From assembly GCA_902362865.1 (NCBI GenBank), contig CABIYE010000021.1, forward strand, positions 1 through 52,877: a stretch of DNA of 52,877 nt. The letters are read 5' to 3'. Source of the stretch: Clostridiaceae bacterium. Lineage in GTDB: Bacteria; Bacillota; Clostridia; Lachnospirales; Lachnospiraceae. Below the pieces are notes generated by a model. It was not told the origin of the DNA. It searched no databases and was given only the letters and a program-made list of their open reading frames with translations. Below are positions 1 through 9,454 of this stretch, piece by piece (the first letter of the stretch is position 1; each line of letters begins with the position of its first letter). A program made the translations under genes and the position numbers.

Positions 1-50
1 TATAGTGATAGGTAAGCCTCTGATATCATCTCGGGCTTTTCCCCCACTCC

Positions 51-84
51 ACACCGTGCATGCGACTTTCACCGCACACGGCGT
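51..84 (-). ncRNA. Group II intron domain V
   Basis: A 34-nt hairpin, the catalytic core of the ribozyme. The arms ACGCCGTG and CACGGTGT pair, then a two-base bulge, then TGCG/CGCA, closed by a GAAA tetraloop. The order (8-bp stem, bulge, distal stem, GNRA loop) and the length are canonical. The hairpin at about 3-48 beyond it is domain VI, with AAGCC/GGCTT arms and a bulged A next to CCTATC. Confidence 0.88.
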
Positions 85-160
85 TCCATCGGTTAGTATT
101 TTTCATTGTCTAAACAATCAACCTTTGAATAGAATAAAAACTGTAGTAGTTGAAATAAGA

Positions 161-2044
161 TTAAATAGGTTGCATGGAAGCCAACTCACGAAGGTGGTTA
201 ACCTTTATAAGCTGTTTGATATCTAGCTGTAGTAAATCCATATATTTGTAAATAGTTTCCGCTTTTGAAGCATGAATGAGTTTATGTACGGAATTCTTTA
301 TGAGAATAAGATTCTCATAGGCATCCGTACCGCCTAAATGTCGGGGTAACTTATGATGGCAATGAATTTCCCCAACAGAGGAGAATTCAACACCTGTTAT
401 AGCACATTTTCCCCATTGGGCTGAGAAGAGAGATATTCGATTGTCTGCGTATTCCGCACTATTGGAATAGGCTGGTTGACGCATGAGAGCCAACATCATA
501 GGGATGTTGATTCTCAGACAGTTGTGAATACCTTCTCGTCCTTCGGGAGTGTAATAATTCCAGCTCTTCTTACGGAAAAGCGGGTTTTTGTGCTGTGTGT
601 ATCCTATTGGATACACGGGCTCATTCGTACCAGCGACATATCGCATCATTTTGGATTTACCAAAACGGGCTTTTTCAAACTCCGTAAGCTCTCGCCCTGT
701 TTTCACAAGACGGTTGCCTGTGCGAGTGCTAAGCCTGTTTGTCAGCAAGGTCATGACTGTGCGGTTTAGGGAAGCACAATCATGATTAACATGTGTGGCG
801 ATACAGTAATAATTCTGCATGCCAGTAACCATACTGTTATAGAGTCTGATTTCCCCCTGTTCGCCATATATTTTGCGAGGGTGAACGATTCTCTTTGCCT
901 GTTCTTTAAGCTTCTCCCTTTTGTGCTCGAGATTTTTATCTGCGATATGAGATATAACCACGAGTTTGTTGCCTTTTCTGTGAACTTTCATTTTGAATCC
1001 GAGAAAATCAGAGTAATGATTTCTTACATTGACAATCCTCGTTTTCTTTTCAGAAATTTCCAGTTTGAGCCTTTCTTTCAGCCACAGAGTGACTGCACAT
1101 TTGGTGCGTTCAGCGGAGTCCTTTGTCCTACAAAAGATTCGAAAATCATCTGCATAGCGAACAATGAACATTTCCTTCAGGTTAGATTTCTTAGCCTGTC
1201 GAAAGCCGTTTTCAGGTCTAGCATTCCGTTTGCAAATCGGACACCATTGCCATTGACTTTCTACCCAGTGGTCTAATTCGTTAAGCACGATATTAGCCAG
1301 AAGTGGCGATATAATACCTCCCTGTGGGGTTCCTTTGTCGGGTGTGATAAAAGTCCCACCTTCCAGTTTGATTGGTGCTTTGAGAATTCGTCTTATGACA
1401 AATATCAGTTGCTTGTCATGAATACCCATAGCCCATATCTGTCGTATCAGCTTGGCATGATTCACGTTATCAAAGAACCCTTTTATATCGAATTCAATGA
1501 CATAGTGAAGATTGGCATGTTGAAGTAGCTGATAACTTCTTGCTATAGCGTTCTCAACCGAATGGTTCGGTCTGAATCCATAGCTGTTTTTGCTGAACTT
1601 AGCCTCACAAACAGGTTCCAATACCTGTTTGATACATTGTTGAACAAGTCTATCCCATATACACGGAATCCCTAAGGGTCTCATTTTACTTGGGTCGTAT
1701 GGTTTTGGTATCTCCTTACGCCTTACAGGTTTTGGGCGATACCCATGTTCACTTCCATTAATAATAAATCTAACTTTTTCAACAACCTCATCGGGGGAAC
1801 ATCTTCCAATGTCCTCGATTGTGAGATTGTCTGTGCCACTTGTTTTACTTCCCGTATTTTTCTTGATATTTCTGTACGCTAGAAGAATGTTTTCCCGTTG
1901 AAGAATGACAGACATTAAATCTGTAAAAACTTCTCCGTTCAAACTTGCCTGGTATAGATTATCAATCGTATTCTGCATTCCGTAATACTCATTGTGACGC
2001 AGATTATCCTCACAGAGCAGTTGCTTTTTCTTTTTCATGGTCAT
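161..2044 (-). CDS. ltrA: Group II intron reverse transcriptase/maturase (LtrA-like, with HNH)
   Basis: A multifunctional intron-encoded protein of 627 aa: it helps the intron RNA fold and splice, and copies it into DNA during retrohoming. The reverse-transcriptase domain spans roughly residues 60-350, with the catalytic YADD at 297-300 and the conserved TPQGGIISPLLANI block near 239-252. A maturase (X) domain follows. A C-terminal HNH endonuclease (about 555-605) has the pattern CAITG…CHHKLPRHLGG…LIH, so second-strand cleavage is plausible. The start ATG is preceded by AAGGAGAG at about 9 nt. No frameshift or missing catalytic residue is visible, so the protein looks functional. Confidence 0.95.
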   Translation of the reverse strand: MTMKKKKQLLCEDNLRHNEYYGMQNTIDNLYQASLNGEVFTDLMSVILQRENILLAYRNIKKNTGSKTSGTDNLTIEDIGRCSPDEVVEKVRFIINGSEHGYRPKPVRRKEIPKPYDPSKMRPLGIPCIWDRLVQQCIKQVLEPVCEAKFSKNSYGFRPNHSVENAIARSYQLLQHANLHYVIEFDIKGFFDNVNHAKLIRQIWAMGIHDKQLIFVIRRILKAPIKLEGGTFITPDKGTPQGGIISPLLANIVLNELDHWVESQWQWCPICKRNARPENGFRQAKKSNLKEMFIVRYADDFRIFCRTKDSAERTKCAVTLWLKERLKLEISEKKTRIVNVRNHYSDFLGFKMKVHRKGNKLVVISHIADKNLEHKREKLKEQAKRIVHPRKIYGEQGEIRLYNSMVTGMQNYYCIATHVNHDCASLNRTVMTLLTNRLSTRTGNRLVKTGRELTEFEKARFGKSKMMRYVAGTNEPVYPIGYTQHKNPLFRKKSWNYYTPEGREGIHNCLRINIPMMLALMRQPAYSNSAEYADNRISLFSAQWGKCAITGVEFSSVGEIHCHHKLPRHLGGTDAYENLILIKNSVHKLIHASKAETIYKYMDLLQLDIKQLIKVNHLRELASMQPI

Positions 2045-2790
2045 AAGGCATCACTCTCCTTTCTTGGGAAAGTGTCCCTTTTTGTCATACTCGTAATCCT
2101 TATAAGATTGAATGACAACAATTGTTTCTAACCGACTAAAGCCCATTCCTCGAGCCCGCCTTTTTCGTAGGGCTGTCGTAGGTTCGAGCTTCGCTTTTCA
2201 GCACAGATTAGGCGGCTTATATGATTCGTCCGCAGATTGCTTATGAGCAACTCTGTACCTTTCCACGTTCCGATAATTCTATCTGTGCATATATCCTTAG
2301 GTGTCCGCTATAGTCCTGTCAGCTTGATTGTGCCTGTAACACAATACGGAGTTTCATATTTTCGATTCTTACTACACCGCACTGACCCACAATTAAGTGT
2401 CCATACATTTCTATATGGTAAACATCTAGACCCGTACATTCGCGGTTTTCGTCAGTCCGTCGTGGACATTCTCACCATAGATATTTTATAGACTCCCGAC
2501 GTGTCATCTGCATACAGTACCTCTACCGCACTTTCGACAGCTGTATTTCTACACTGTTTCGGCAGACTTCCGCCGACTTTATCGAGCTCCAGACCCCAAC
2601 CATTACAGTCGGAGCCGGTCGAAGTATCAGAGAAGGCATTTCAAGGCGTTACCCCATCATTCTACCTTTCGAATTATCAGTTGTTACTTACCTCGTAAGA
2701 AGGTAAGTCCGACGATTTTAGCATCGCATGGCCATAAGTCCATGAAGTTTTACCCTCATAGAGCGATGTTTGTGCGTCAACGTGTCGCAC
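2045..2790 (-). ncRNA. Group II intron 5' ribozyme region (domains I-III and start of IV)
   Basis: This is the non-coding 746 nt between the intron 5' splice site and the maturase start. The RNA opens with GUGCG, which can pair with CGCAC a few bases later. I see no credible protein here: short ORFs on either strand lack ribosome binding sites and family features. The 3' end of the region carries the maturase Shine-Dalgarno AAGGAGAG. Confidence 0.75.
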
Positions 2791-4963
2791 CAAAGATATT
2801 TTCAATTTCCCTGCTGGCAAGAAGATCTTTGATATTCTGTGTGATTCCAGTCGGTACGCCTCCCCATTTTCTGAATCTCTTCCAGATTTCTACGGAATAA
2901 GCTGCTGTCTGTTCTTCTTTGAGCAGAAGGTGGAATTCATCGATATAGTACCTGGTAGATTTGATGCCACGGTTGATTGTAACTCTGTTCCATACCTGAT
3001 CCTGGACGATGAGCATTCCGATTTTCTTCAGCTGCTTTCCAAGTTCCTTAATATCAAAGCAGACAATACGGTTATTCAGTTCCACATTGGTTCTATGGTT
3101 GAATACTTTCAGTGATCCATTTACATAGATTTCCAGTGCTGTTGCAATTCTCTGGGCCTGGGGTTCTTTCTGCTTTCTGAGGCAATCATACAGGTCACCA
3201 AGGACCGGCATATTTTCCGGTTTTGGATCTGCAAAGTACTTCTGATACACCAGTGGAAGACAACGGTCGATCACTGATTTTTCCTCTGCTTCAATACCAT
3301 CCCTGCTTCCCATGATCAGCTCACATAAGGACAGGACAAAATCGGATTTTACACCAAGTGGATTGTCATCATCGGAATAATCCATATTGATATCCATCGG
3401 ATTGATATAATCCTTACTGGTTGGTGAAATGTGTACGACCTGTCCGCCAAGTGCATGGACCAGTGGGTAATACTCACCCTCCGGATCTCCGATGATAATG
3501 TCATCCTTCGTAACAAAGAAAGCGTTGGTGATTTCTCTTTTTGCTGCAAAGGATTTACCGGATCCAGGCGTACCAAGGATCAGTCCATTCGGGTTTTTCA
3601 GCTTTTTACGATCCACCATGATCATGTTGTTACTGAGTGCATTCAATCCGTAATATAAGGATTCTCCTGCCATAAAAAGTTCCTGTGTCGTAAACGGAAC
3701 AAAGATTGCTGTACTGGTAGTCGTAAGAGCCCGCCTGATTGGGATATGATTTACTCCCAACGGAACACTGCTCATCAATCCTTCTTCCTGCTGATAATCC
3801 AGACGTTTCAGCACACAGTTATATTTCTGTGCAATACCGGCCGTCTGGAAGATGGCATTATCCAGTGCCTGTTTTGTCTTTGCAGTATTTAAAAAGAGCG
3901 CTGTTACAAGGAACATACGCTCATTTCGTGACTGCAGATCTTCCAAAAGACGTTTGGCTTCTCCGCCATAAGTATTCAGATCCGATGGGATGATATCCAT
4001 ATCGTATCCAGATCTTACCGCCTTTTTCTGCTCTTCAATTTTCATTCTGTTGATATCTGTAACCTTGCTTTTTACCAGCTTGATTGCCTTCATCTGATCC
4101 ACAGACTGGACATGCAGATTGACGATGAGGTTCTTATCAATATCCAGAAATTCTGCAAGCATTTTATCTGTAAGCTCCGGTGCCAGGATCTGCAAATAAG
4201 AGACTGCTCCGATGGTATTTCCCATGCGGAATGTATTTCTGTCCTTGAATACAAAACTGGTCGGTGCCACATAATCTTTGGTATTGAGTCCAGTACGGAT
4301 CATGGAACCATAATCAAACTGAAAGTCTGTCATATTGTCTGGATTGAAAGTCTCATATAAAATCTGCAGTCTTTCCACTCCATTCAATGGATAGGCCGGA
4401 ACTCCAAGGATCTTGAAATTATTCAGAATATCTGACTCAATACGTTCCAGCTTTGGCTTTGCTTCCCGGATATTATCTGCTTCGATGGAAAAGGTGATAT
4501 ATTTTGATTTCACCAGTCCATTATTTCCTTTCGCCAGCTGCTGTTTCAGCATCTTGGCATATTCCATACGAACATCGTCAAAGGCATCATCCTGAGGACA
4601 AATCCGGATGACCTGTTCAAATTCTTTCATGCTACTTTTATGATTGATAAAGCTCAGCTGAAAATGAATACTGGCATCAAAGTAATTGAGAAAATCACAC
4701 CAGTTTTCAAAGATCGCATTTTTATCTTCGTTCTGAGCCAGCTGGTAGTTGATGTCATAGAAGCGGATGCACTTAGAATAAGTTTTTCCCTGTACCCTGC
4801 AGATTCCATCTCTTCCCATTTCCTTATAAGCGATCGACTGCTGAACAGACAGTTTTTTCTTCCTGCGTTTTTCTTCCTGCTTTTCCTTTTTCTTTTTCTC
4901 TTTTCTGTCTACTTTTTTGTACCCGGTATCTGCGACAGTTTTCTTATTTTTCTTTTTTCGCAA
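2791..4963 (-). CDS. virB4: VirB4-like conjugation ATPase, 5' exon (interrupted by group II intron)
   Basis: The ATPase that powers the type IV secretion channel at the cytoplasmic membrane. 724 codons precede the intron. A very basic Lys/Glu-rich N-terminus is followed by the CagE/TrbE-type domain, Walker A GTPGSGKS at about 464-471, and a Walker B-like YYIDEFHLL near the end. I choose the TTG start at 4963 because AAAGGAGG lies 7 nt upstream; an ATG at 5047 is in frame but has no such site and would overlap prgI by 104 nt. The reading frame is broken within …REIENIF, where the family normally continues ENSDF, so the last ~75-80 residues are outside the window. Without splicing the product would end 4 codons into the intron (GATR, stop at 2777). 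Confidence 0.93.
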
Positions 4964-5333
4964 CCGTTTTTCCTCCTTTCGGTTTTCCTGCATCCGGTGA
5001 CTGTCTGATCTGTTCCGGATCTGTTTCATAATAGTTTTCAGTCTCATATTTTCTGACGGGTGGACGAAGAAACTTCACCCGGATCATGTGCATCAGAACA
5101 TCTTCAAGATGCATCCCGTCTTTTTCGTACATGGCAAATAAAAATGCCGGTAACATCAAAAGCACCATGACCGTTGCTGCATTACTGTTTCCCATCACAT
5201 TTCGCAAGAGGAAATAGCTTGGAATTCCCATTGCAGCACCTATACCGATACAGATCAGCTGTCTTTTGGTCAGGTTAAATGCTACTTTATTTTTTACCTT
5301 CGTTAAATCTTTCGGTACGCTGACATATGCCAT
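4944..5333 (-). CDS. PrgI family conjugation membrane protein
   Basis: A small membrane protein found next to VirB4 in Gram-positive transfer modules and thought to occupy the VirB3 position. The 129 aa have a cytoplasmic N-terminus (MAYVSVPKDL), two hydrophobic segments at about 27-45 and 50-70, and a basic C-terminal tail. ATG at 5333 is chosen over an in-frame GTG three codons upstream because AAGGAG lies 8 nt before it. It overlaps the start of virB4 by 20 nt, which suggests translational coupling. Confidence 0.88.
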   Translation of the reverse strand: MAYVSVPKDLTKVKNKVAFNLTKRQLICIGIGAAMGIPSYFLLRNVMGNSNAATVMVLLMLPAFLFAMYEKDGMHLEDVLMHMIRVKFLRPPVRKYETENYYETDPEQIRQSPDAGKPKGGKTVAKKEK

Positions 5334-5355
5334 GATTTTCACTCCTTCCTGTAAT

Positions 5356-6228
5356 TTAGTGCGCGTTGAATATCGACTTACTTAAAGAGGCCGTCTTAAA
5401 GAGGCTGTAACATAAGATCACTGTGTAAGCCATAACGCCAAATAATGAAGAACTCAGATTATCTGAATACTGGATACCTGCAACAAGCACTGCATAGATT
5501 GCAACGCATACCATCATCAGAAATGCCTGGAAAGCCAGGGCAAAGAGTCCTCTGAAATAATTCGTGCCGATCTGTCCCCATTCTCTGTTACTCATAGTTG
5601 CAAATGGAATCGGCGCAACTGAGGTATATAGGTAAATCTCTATCATACGTCCATACATGATCACTGTGATCAGTACAGACAGGATTCTCATACAGAAGCC
5701 GGCGATAAGGGTTTCCAGCGCCAATACAACAAGTTCTCCGATTTCCATACTTTCCAGGGTTGTGGAAAGATCCGTCAATGCCGAAGAAATATCAATGGCG
5801 GTACTTCCTGTGATAACACCGGCCGCAGAATTAACTACGTGCTGGCCCACGTCGAATACCGCCATTGTGATCGTAAAGGTGTTACTCACCAGATAAACAG
5901 CAATCCACATTTTTACGAAGTACTTGAAAAACATCCAGGTATCAATATCATGCATGTTGTTGCGCTCGGTCAGCATAGAAATCAATTCGTAGCAGAGTAC
6001 GAGTGTGATAATAATACCTGCGATCGGCATGATCACGGAATCCGATAAGTTCCGGATCATACTGAATATGCTGCCGTTCCACCCTTGCGGGGTCTGTCCA
6101 ACCTGGGTAGCGATCTCACCAGTCTTTTGATTGACATCAGTAAACATCGTGTCCAGGTTGGAAGTGATCATCCCGGTTAAGAGTTCCCTCATCCATTCCT
6201 CAATCGCATCAAAAATCTGACTGAACAT
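5356..6228 (-). CDS. VirB6/TrbL-like conjugal transfer membrane protein (CD1112 type)
   Basis: A polytopic inner-membrane channel component of the type IV secretion system, 290 aa. About five to six hydrophobic segments are visible, for example around 62-82, 105-125, 165-195 and 230-280, after an N-terminal amphipathic stretch. The motif VAPIPFATMSNREWGQIG before the last helices is typical of the family in C. difficile-type elements. It sits between Maff2 and PrgI in the usual order, with AAAGGAG upstream. Confidence 0.9.
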   Translation of the reverse strand: MFSQIFDAIEEWMRELLTGMITSNLDTMFTDVNQKTGEIATQVGQTPQGWNGSIFSMIRNLSDSVIMPIAGIIITLVLCYELISMLTERNNMHDIDTWMFFKYFVKMWIAVYLVSNTFTITMAVFDVGQHVVNSAAGVITGSTAIDISSALTDLSTTLESMEIGELVVLALETLIAGFCMRILSVLITVIMYGRMIEIYLYTSVAPIPFATMSNREWGQIGTNYFRGLFALAFQAFLMMVCVAIYAVLVAGIQYSDNLSSSLFGVMAYTVILCYSLFKTASLSKSIFNAH

Positions 6229-6247
6229 GGATCTCTACTCCTTTCTC

Positions 6248-6463
6248 TTAACCAAATAATCCACTCAGAAGCGGGATCAGCTGTGTTCCGATCAGGATAA
6301 CACCACCACCGCTCATCAGCTGCTTAATTCCCTGGGATTTTGCACCCGGGTTGTCGTTTCCATAACCTTCCATCAGGTTGATTACGCCCCAGACACCAAG
6401 GCCGGCACCGATTGCAACGACCAGTGTCTGAAGGATATTGATTGCACTGCTAAAAAAAGCCAT
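6248..6463 (-). CDS. Maff2 family small membrane protein
   Basis: A 71-aa protein of two transmembrane helices joined by a Gly/Asp/Asn-rich loop (MEGYGNDNPGAKSQGIKQ). It resembles the VirB2-like/Maff2 proteins always found between VirD4 and the VirB6-like gene in this ICE type and may be a pilin-like or channel subunit. ATG at 6463 fits the family start; a TTG six codons upstream is possible. No Shine-Dalgarno lies close to either start. An AAAGGAG lies ahead of a 9-bp hairpin (6479-6510) that would bring it nearer to the start when folded. Confidence 0.85.
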   Translation of the reverse strand: MAFFSSAINILQTLVVAIGAGLGVWGVINLMEGYGNDNPGAKSQGIKQLMSGGGVILIGTQLIPLLSGLFG

Positions 6464-6478
6464 AATCAAATGTATGAA

Positions 6479-6510
6479 CAAACGCTTTTCTTATGGTCTG
6501 TAAGCGTTTG
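6479..6510 (-). promoter_or_regulatory. Hairpin between ribosome binding site and start of the Maff2 gene
   Basis: Perfect 9-bp inverted repeat CAAACGCTT/AAGCGTTTG with a 14-nt loop in the 127-nt gap after virD4. AAAGGAG lies just upstream on the mRNA and the start codon 15 nt downstream. Folding would loop out 32 nt. A role in translation is inference. Confidence 0.45.
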
Positions 6511-6590
6511 GCTCTACTCCTTTCCCTTTTATTCAGACCTTTTTGTACCCTTATCAGTAGTAGCAGGGTGCTCGAATTCTTTCTTTCATA

Positions 6591-8414
6591 TCAGTCCTCA
6601 CCTTCCTCAGCTTCAATCGCTGATACATCTTCTTGTGTTACAGTTACTTCATACATTTCAAATTCTGTATCTTTCGACATCACCAGTCGGTGTGCCAGAT
6701 ATTTTTCGACATCAAACGCATTATTCTTATTGAAATCGGCAAGCTCTTTGTACCGTTTGTGCTTTGTGATGTCATATTTGTTGCTTAAAAACGGCCGGAC
6801 TCCACGAAGCTGTAAGATACATTTTTCTCCATCCATGACCGCCAGCTCATCTCTACTCATCAGTTCTTTTCCTGTCTTTTGATAGTTCAGCCCATAGGAC
6901 CGGTTGCTGCCTCTGGTGTCTGATGTGTTGTAAAGATCAATGGTTTCCTTTCCCAGGGTTTCTGATATTTCTTTCAGTGTGGAACTTTCCTTTCCACCAA
7001 GGAAAAGAACAGTGTCACAGTTACCTGTGATCGTCTCTGCAGCATCCTTATAGATGGTTTTCAGCTGAGATTGTGACTGCAGAATGATAGAAGCGGAGAT
7101 TTCCCTGCTTCGGATCGTAGCAATCAATTTGTCGAATTTTGGAATCTGTCCGATATTGCTGAACTCATCAAGAAGCAGCCGTACATGATAGGGAAGTCTG
7201 CCTCCATGCTCATCATCCGCTTTATCACAAAGCAGGTTAAAGAGCTGGGTGTACATGATCGCTACCACAAAGTTGAATGTGTCATCGGTATCACTGATGA
7301 TGACAAACATAGCTGTTCTCTGATCACCGATCATATCCAGTTCCATTTCGTCATAGGACATGATTTCTCTTAGCTCCTGAATATCAAATGGTGCGAGTCT
7401 GGCACCACAGGAAATCAAAATCGATTTTGCAGTTTTGCCGGCAGCAAGCTTGTACTTGCGATATTGCCTTACTGCAAAGTGTTCCGGATTTTCTGCTTCC
7501 AGTTCTTCAAACAATTCATCCACTGCATTTTTAAATTCTTCATCATCCTCCCTGGTCTCACTGGCATTGATAAATTCCAGCAAAGTAGAAAAGTTCTGTT
7601 CTTCCTCTGGTGCCTCATACCAGATGTATCCGATCAGTGCAGAATACAAAAGACGCTCGGCCTTGACCCAGAAATCTTCAGTTGATTTTTCGCCCTCACC
7701 CTTGGTATTTGCGATAATGGTATTGACCAGCTTTAAGATGTCTTTTTCACTCCGGATATAATGGAACGGATTGTAATGCATGGACTTTTTAAAGTTGATC
7801 GTATTTAATACCTTGATCCGGTATCCTCCATTTACCAGCATCTTCCCGCATTCAACGATGATCGTACCCTTTGGATCAGTGACCACATAGGATACGTGGT
7901 CCGTCATCTGCATAAGATTGGGTTTCACATAGAATCTTGTCTTACCGGATCCGGAACCACCGATGACAATCACATTCTTATTTCTGGCATACTTTGGTGC
8001 TTTTGGTCTGCTGTTCATGGTCAGACGTTCCGTTTCTGTGAGGATGACATTGTTTTCAAAAACCGGATCCATGAAGGGTTCGATATCTTTTCTATTTCCC
8101 CATCTTGCAGATCCATACTCCACACCCTGCCGGAACTTCTTTGCGTTTTTAGAACGATAGTAGACAACCAGTTTTAATGCACTTGCAACCAGAACACCTA
8201 CTGTAAGGTCCTGCAAAGCGATACTTGGCAGCCAGCTTAAAAATGCCAGTCGAAAATTGACTAACATCACGCCAAGTCTCTGGACCATGCTTTCTCCCAG
8301 GCAATGCCGGTACAGCCAGGATCCTTTATCTGCTACATAGAAGATAAAGAAATATGGGAGATTTAAGATCACCAGCCGTTTGATCTGGACCTTCTGTAAT
8401 TTCTCCCGCATCAT
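6591..8414 (-). CDS. virD4: VirD4/TraG-like type IV coupling protein (CD1115 type)
   Basis: The coupling ATPase that hands the relaxase-DNA complex to the secretion channel. 607 aa: N-terminal hydrophobic segments (about 13-28 and 65-85), then the TraG/TraD ATPase with Walker A GGSGSGKT at 152-159, the KGTIIVECG segment, Walker B LLLDEFSNIG, and the SQSQLKTIYK motif. The start ATGATG overlaps the pcfB stop by 4 nt, a coupled arrangement. The equivalent in pCF10 is PcfC, whose partner PcfB is encoded directly upstream here. Confidence 0.95.
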   Translation of the reverse strand: MMREKLQKVQIKRLVILNLPYFFIFYVADKGSWLYRHCLGESMVQRLGVMLVNFRLAFLSWLPSIALQDLTVGVLVASALKLVVYYRSKNAKKFRQGVEYGSARWGNRKDIEPFMDPVFENNVILTETERLTMNSRPKAPKYARNKNVIVIGGSGSGKTRFYVKPNLMQMTDHVSYVVTDPKGTIIVECGKMLVNGGYRIKVLNTINFKKSMHYNPFHYIRSEKDILKLVNTIIANTKGEGEKSTEDFWVKAERLLYSALIGYIWYEAPEEEQNFSTLLEFINASETREDDEEFKNAVDELFEELEAENPEHFAVRQYRKYKLAAGKTAKSILISCGARLAPFDIQELREIMSYDEMELDMIGDQRTAMFVIISDTDDTFNFVVAIMYTQLFNLLCDKADDEHGGRLPYHVRLLLDEFSNIGQIPKFDKLIATIRSREISASIILQSQSQLKTIYKDAAETITGNCDTVLFLGGKESSTLKEISETLGKETIDLYNTSDTRGSNRSYGLNYQKTGKELMSRDELAVMDGEKCILQLRGVRPFLSNKYDITKHKRYKELADFNKNNAFDVEKYLAHRLVMSKDTEFEMYEVTVTQEDVSAIEAEEGED

Positions 8415-8974
8415 CGTTCCTGACCTCTGGATTTTTGTCTCTGCTTCACACGCTGGCGGTGCTTTGCTTTTCTTTCTACAGATTTCTGCAGTTTCTTTCT
8501 GACAGATGGTTTCTTCACCTGTTTCTTTTTCAGTTCTACTCCGGCATATTCCCGGAAAGCCGCTGTCATCACATCCACATCTTTAGCCTTAAAGAAGACC
8601 AGATATTTTGGTGGATCCGCACCGACTTCTTTTTTCAGGCTGTAATCAATCCCGTACTTTCTTGCCACACGGTCAAAGGATTTGATATTTTCATCTGTGA
8701 TCTTTATGTTGGAAAGCTGTACTCCCTGTGCATTCAGCTGCTTGATGGTCTGCTTTCCATGTGGCTTTTTCTTTTCAATCTTTTTTCGGGCTTTTTCCCT
8801 TCCTTTCTCCTGGGCCCGTCCGGTCTTTTCAGCCATTTTCACCTGCGTTGCTTTCTGTTTCCTCCGGTTGTCCATTTCCAGGAACTTCCGAAGGGCTGCT
8901 TTTAGCACACTGGCAGTGATCTTGACTCCCTGGATGCTCAGGCTGATCACTTTCTGATTTACTTCTTCCTGCAA
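8411..8974 (-). CDS. PcfB family protein (DUF3801)
   Basis: In pCF10 PcfB is a relaxosome accessory factor that helps dock the substrate to the coupling protein. This 187-aa protein has an N-terminal region (MQEEVNQKVISLSIQGVKI), a long Lys/Arg/Glu-rich linker, the central conserved block (about 85-150, SNIKITDENIKSFDRVARKYGI…YLVFFKAKD), and a very basic tail. The start is TTG, abutting the stop codon of the Cys-rich gene (TAATTG), with AAAGGA upstream. Confidence 0.87.
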   Translation of the reverse strand: MQEEVNQKVISLSIQGVKITASVLKAALRKFLEMDNRRKQKATQVKMAEKTGRAQEKGREKARKKIEKKKPHGKQTIKQLNAQGVQLSNIKITDENIKSFDRVARKYGIDYSLKKEVGADPPKYLVFFKAKDVDVMTAAFREYAGVELKKKQVKKPSVRKKLQKSVERKAKHRQRVKQRQKSRGQER

Positions 8975-9253
8975 TTACCCACGTCCTTTCTTTCCTTTCA
9001 TTTCAGAATGAAGACGGGCAATACAATATCCGATGCATGGAACATGTTTTCCATACGGACAGCCACCACATGGTGTTGTTTTTACCGCTTTTTTCTTTTC
9101 AGGAAGCAGATAATGGCACTGCTTCAAGTTACAGCCTTTCTTTTTGCCTCCCCACCAGTAACAGTACTTACAGGACCATGGCTTTTCTTCGCTGTACTTT
9201 CTTCCTTCTATAGCTGCATTTGGTTCTATGATCAGATCTTTATTTGTCTTCAT
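8975..9253 (-). CDS. Cysteine-rich protein of the transfer operon, function unknown
   Basis: 92 aa with ten Cys, paired as CKYC, CNLKQC, CGGC and CIGYC, so zinc or iron-sulfur binding is likely. No membrane segment. Proteins of this kind sit between the adhesin and PcfB genes in related elements, but I know of no assigned function. It overlaps the preceding small membrane-protein gene by 14 nt and runs straight into pcfB. Confidence 0.75.
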   Translation of the reverse strand: MKTNKDLIIEPNAAIEGRKYSEEKPWSCKYCYWWGGKKKGCNLKQCHYLLPEKKKAVKTTPCGGCPYGKHVPCIGYCIARLHSEMKGKKGRG

Positions 9254-9386
9254 TCTGTTCTTCCTCTTTTCTCATGATTTCTGTCAGTTTTTTCTCTGCC
9301 TGACTTCCGGCAGCAATGAGACAATACAAAACTGTAAATATTGCCGCTGCTCCCAGAAGAGCAACAAAAATAATGATATTTCTCAT
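9240..9386 (-). CDS. Small single-pass membrane protein (DUF3789-like)
   Basis: 48 aa beginning MRNIIIFVALLGAAAIFT: one N-terminal transmembrane helix, then Cys-Leu-Ile-Ala-Ala and a charged tail ending EEEQNEDK. ATG at 9386 is preceded by GGGAG at about 5 nt; another in-frame ATG four codons upstream lacks a site. The pattern (short hydrophobic start, small Ala/Gly/Cys stretch, acidic tail) resembles DUF3789 proteins of conjugative elements. Its stop overlaps the next start. Confidence 0.68.
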   Translation of the reverse strand: MRNIIIFVALLGAAAIFTVLYCLIAAGSQAEKKLTEIMRKEEEQNEDK

Positions 9387-9454
9387 GGTTTCTCCCATCT
9401 AAAAAAGCGTCCACAGATTCCTTTCGGTTTCCATGAACGCTCATTCTTATTTGA

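Larger units (their letters stand above)
1..2790 (-). mobile_element. Group II intron inserted in virB4
   Basis: A self-splicing retroelement read on the minus strand. Its 5' end is the consensus GTGCGAC at 2784-2790, directly after the virB4 exon that ends ATCTTTG. A ribozyme region (2045-2790) is followed by a maturase ORF (161-2044), a 34-nt domain V (51-84) and a domain VI hairpin with an unpaired A just left of it. The 3' end (…CTATCACTAT) falls at or within 1-3 nt of the window's left edge, so the downstream virB4 exon is outside. I could not assign EBS1/EBS2. The layout (about 2.8 kb, ORF in domain IV, HNH-bearing maturase) is that of a full-length, potentially mobile intron. Confidence 0.93.

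Noticed and set aside
2237..2698. Plus-strand ORFs of 65-84 codons within the group II intron 5' region.
   Set aside because: They lie in ribozyme RNA on the opposite strand, with no family features.
9250..9444. 64-codon frame on the minus strand (MSVHGNRKESVDAF…).
   Set aside because: It has a Cys/Ser/His-rich composition unlike a real protein and overlaps the better-supported small membrane protein (9240-9386) in another frame.
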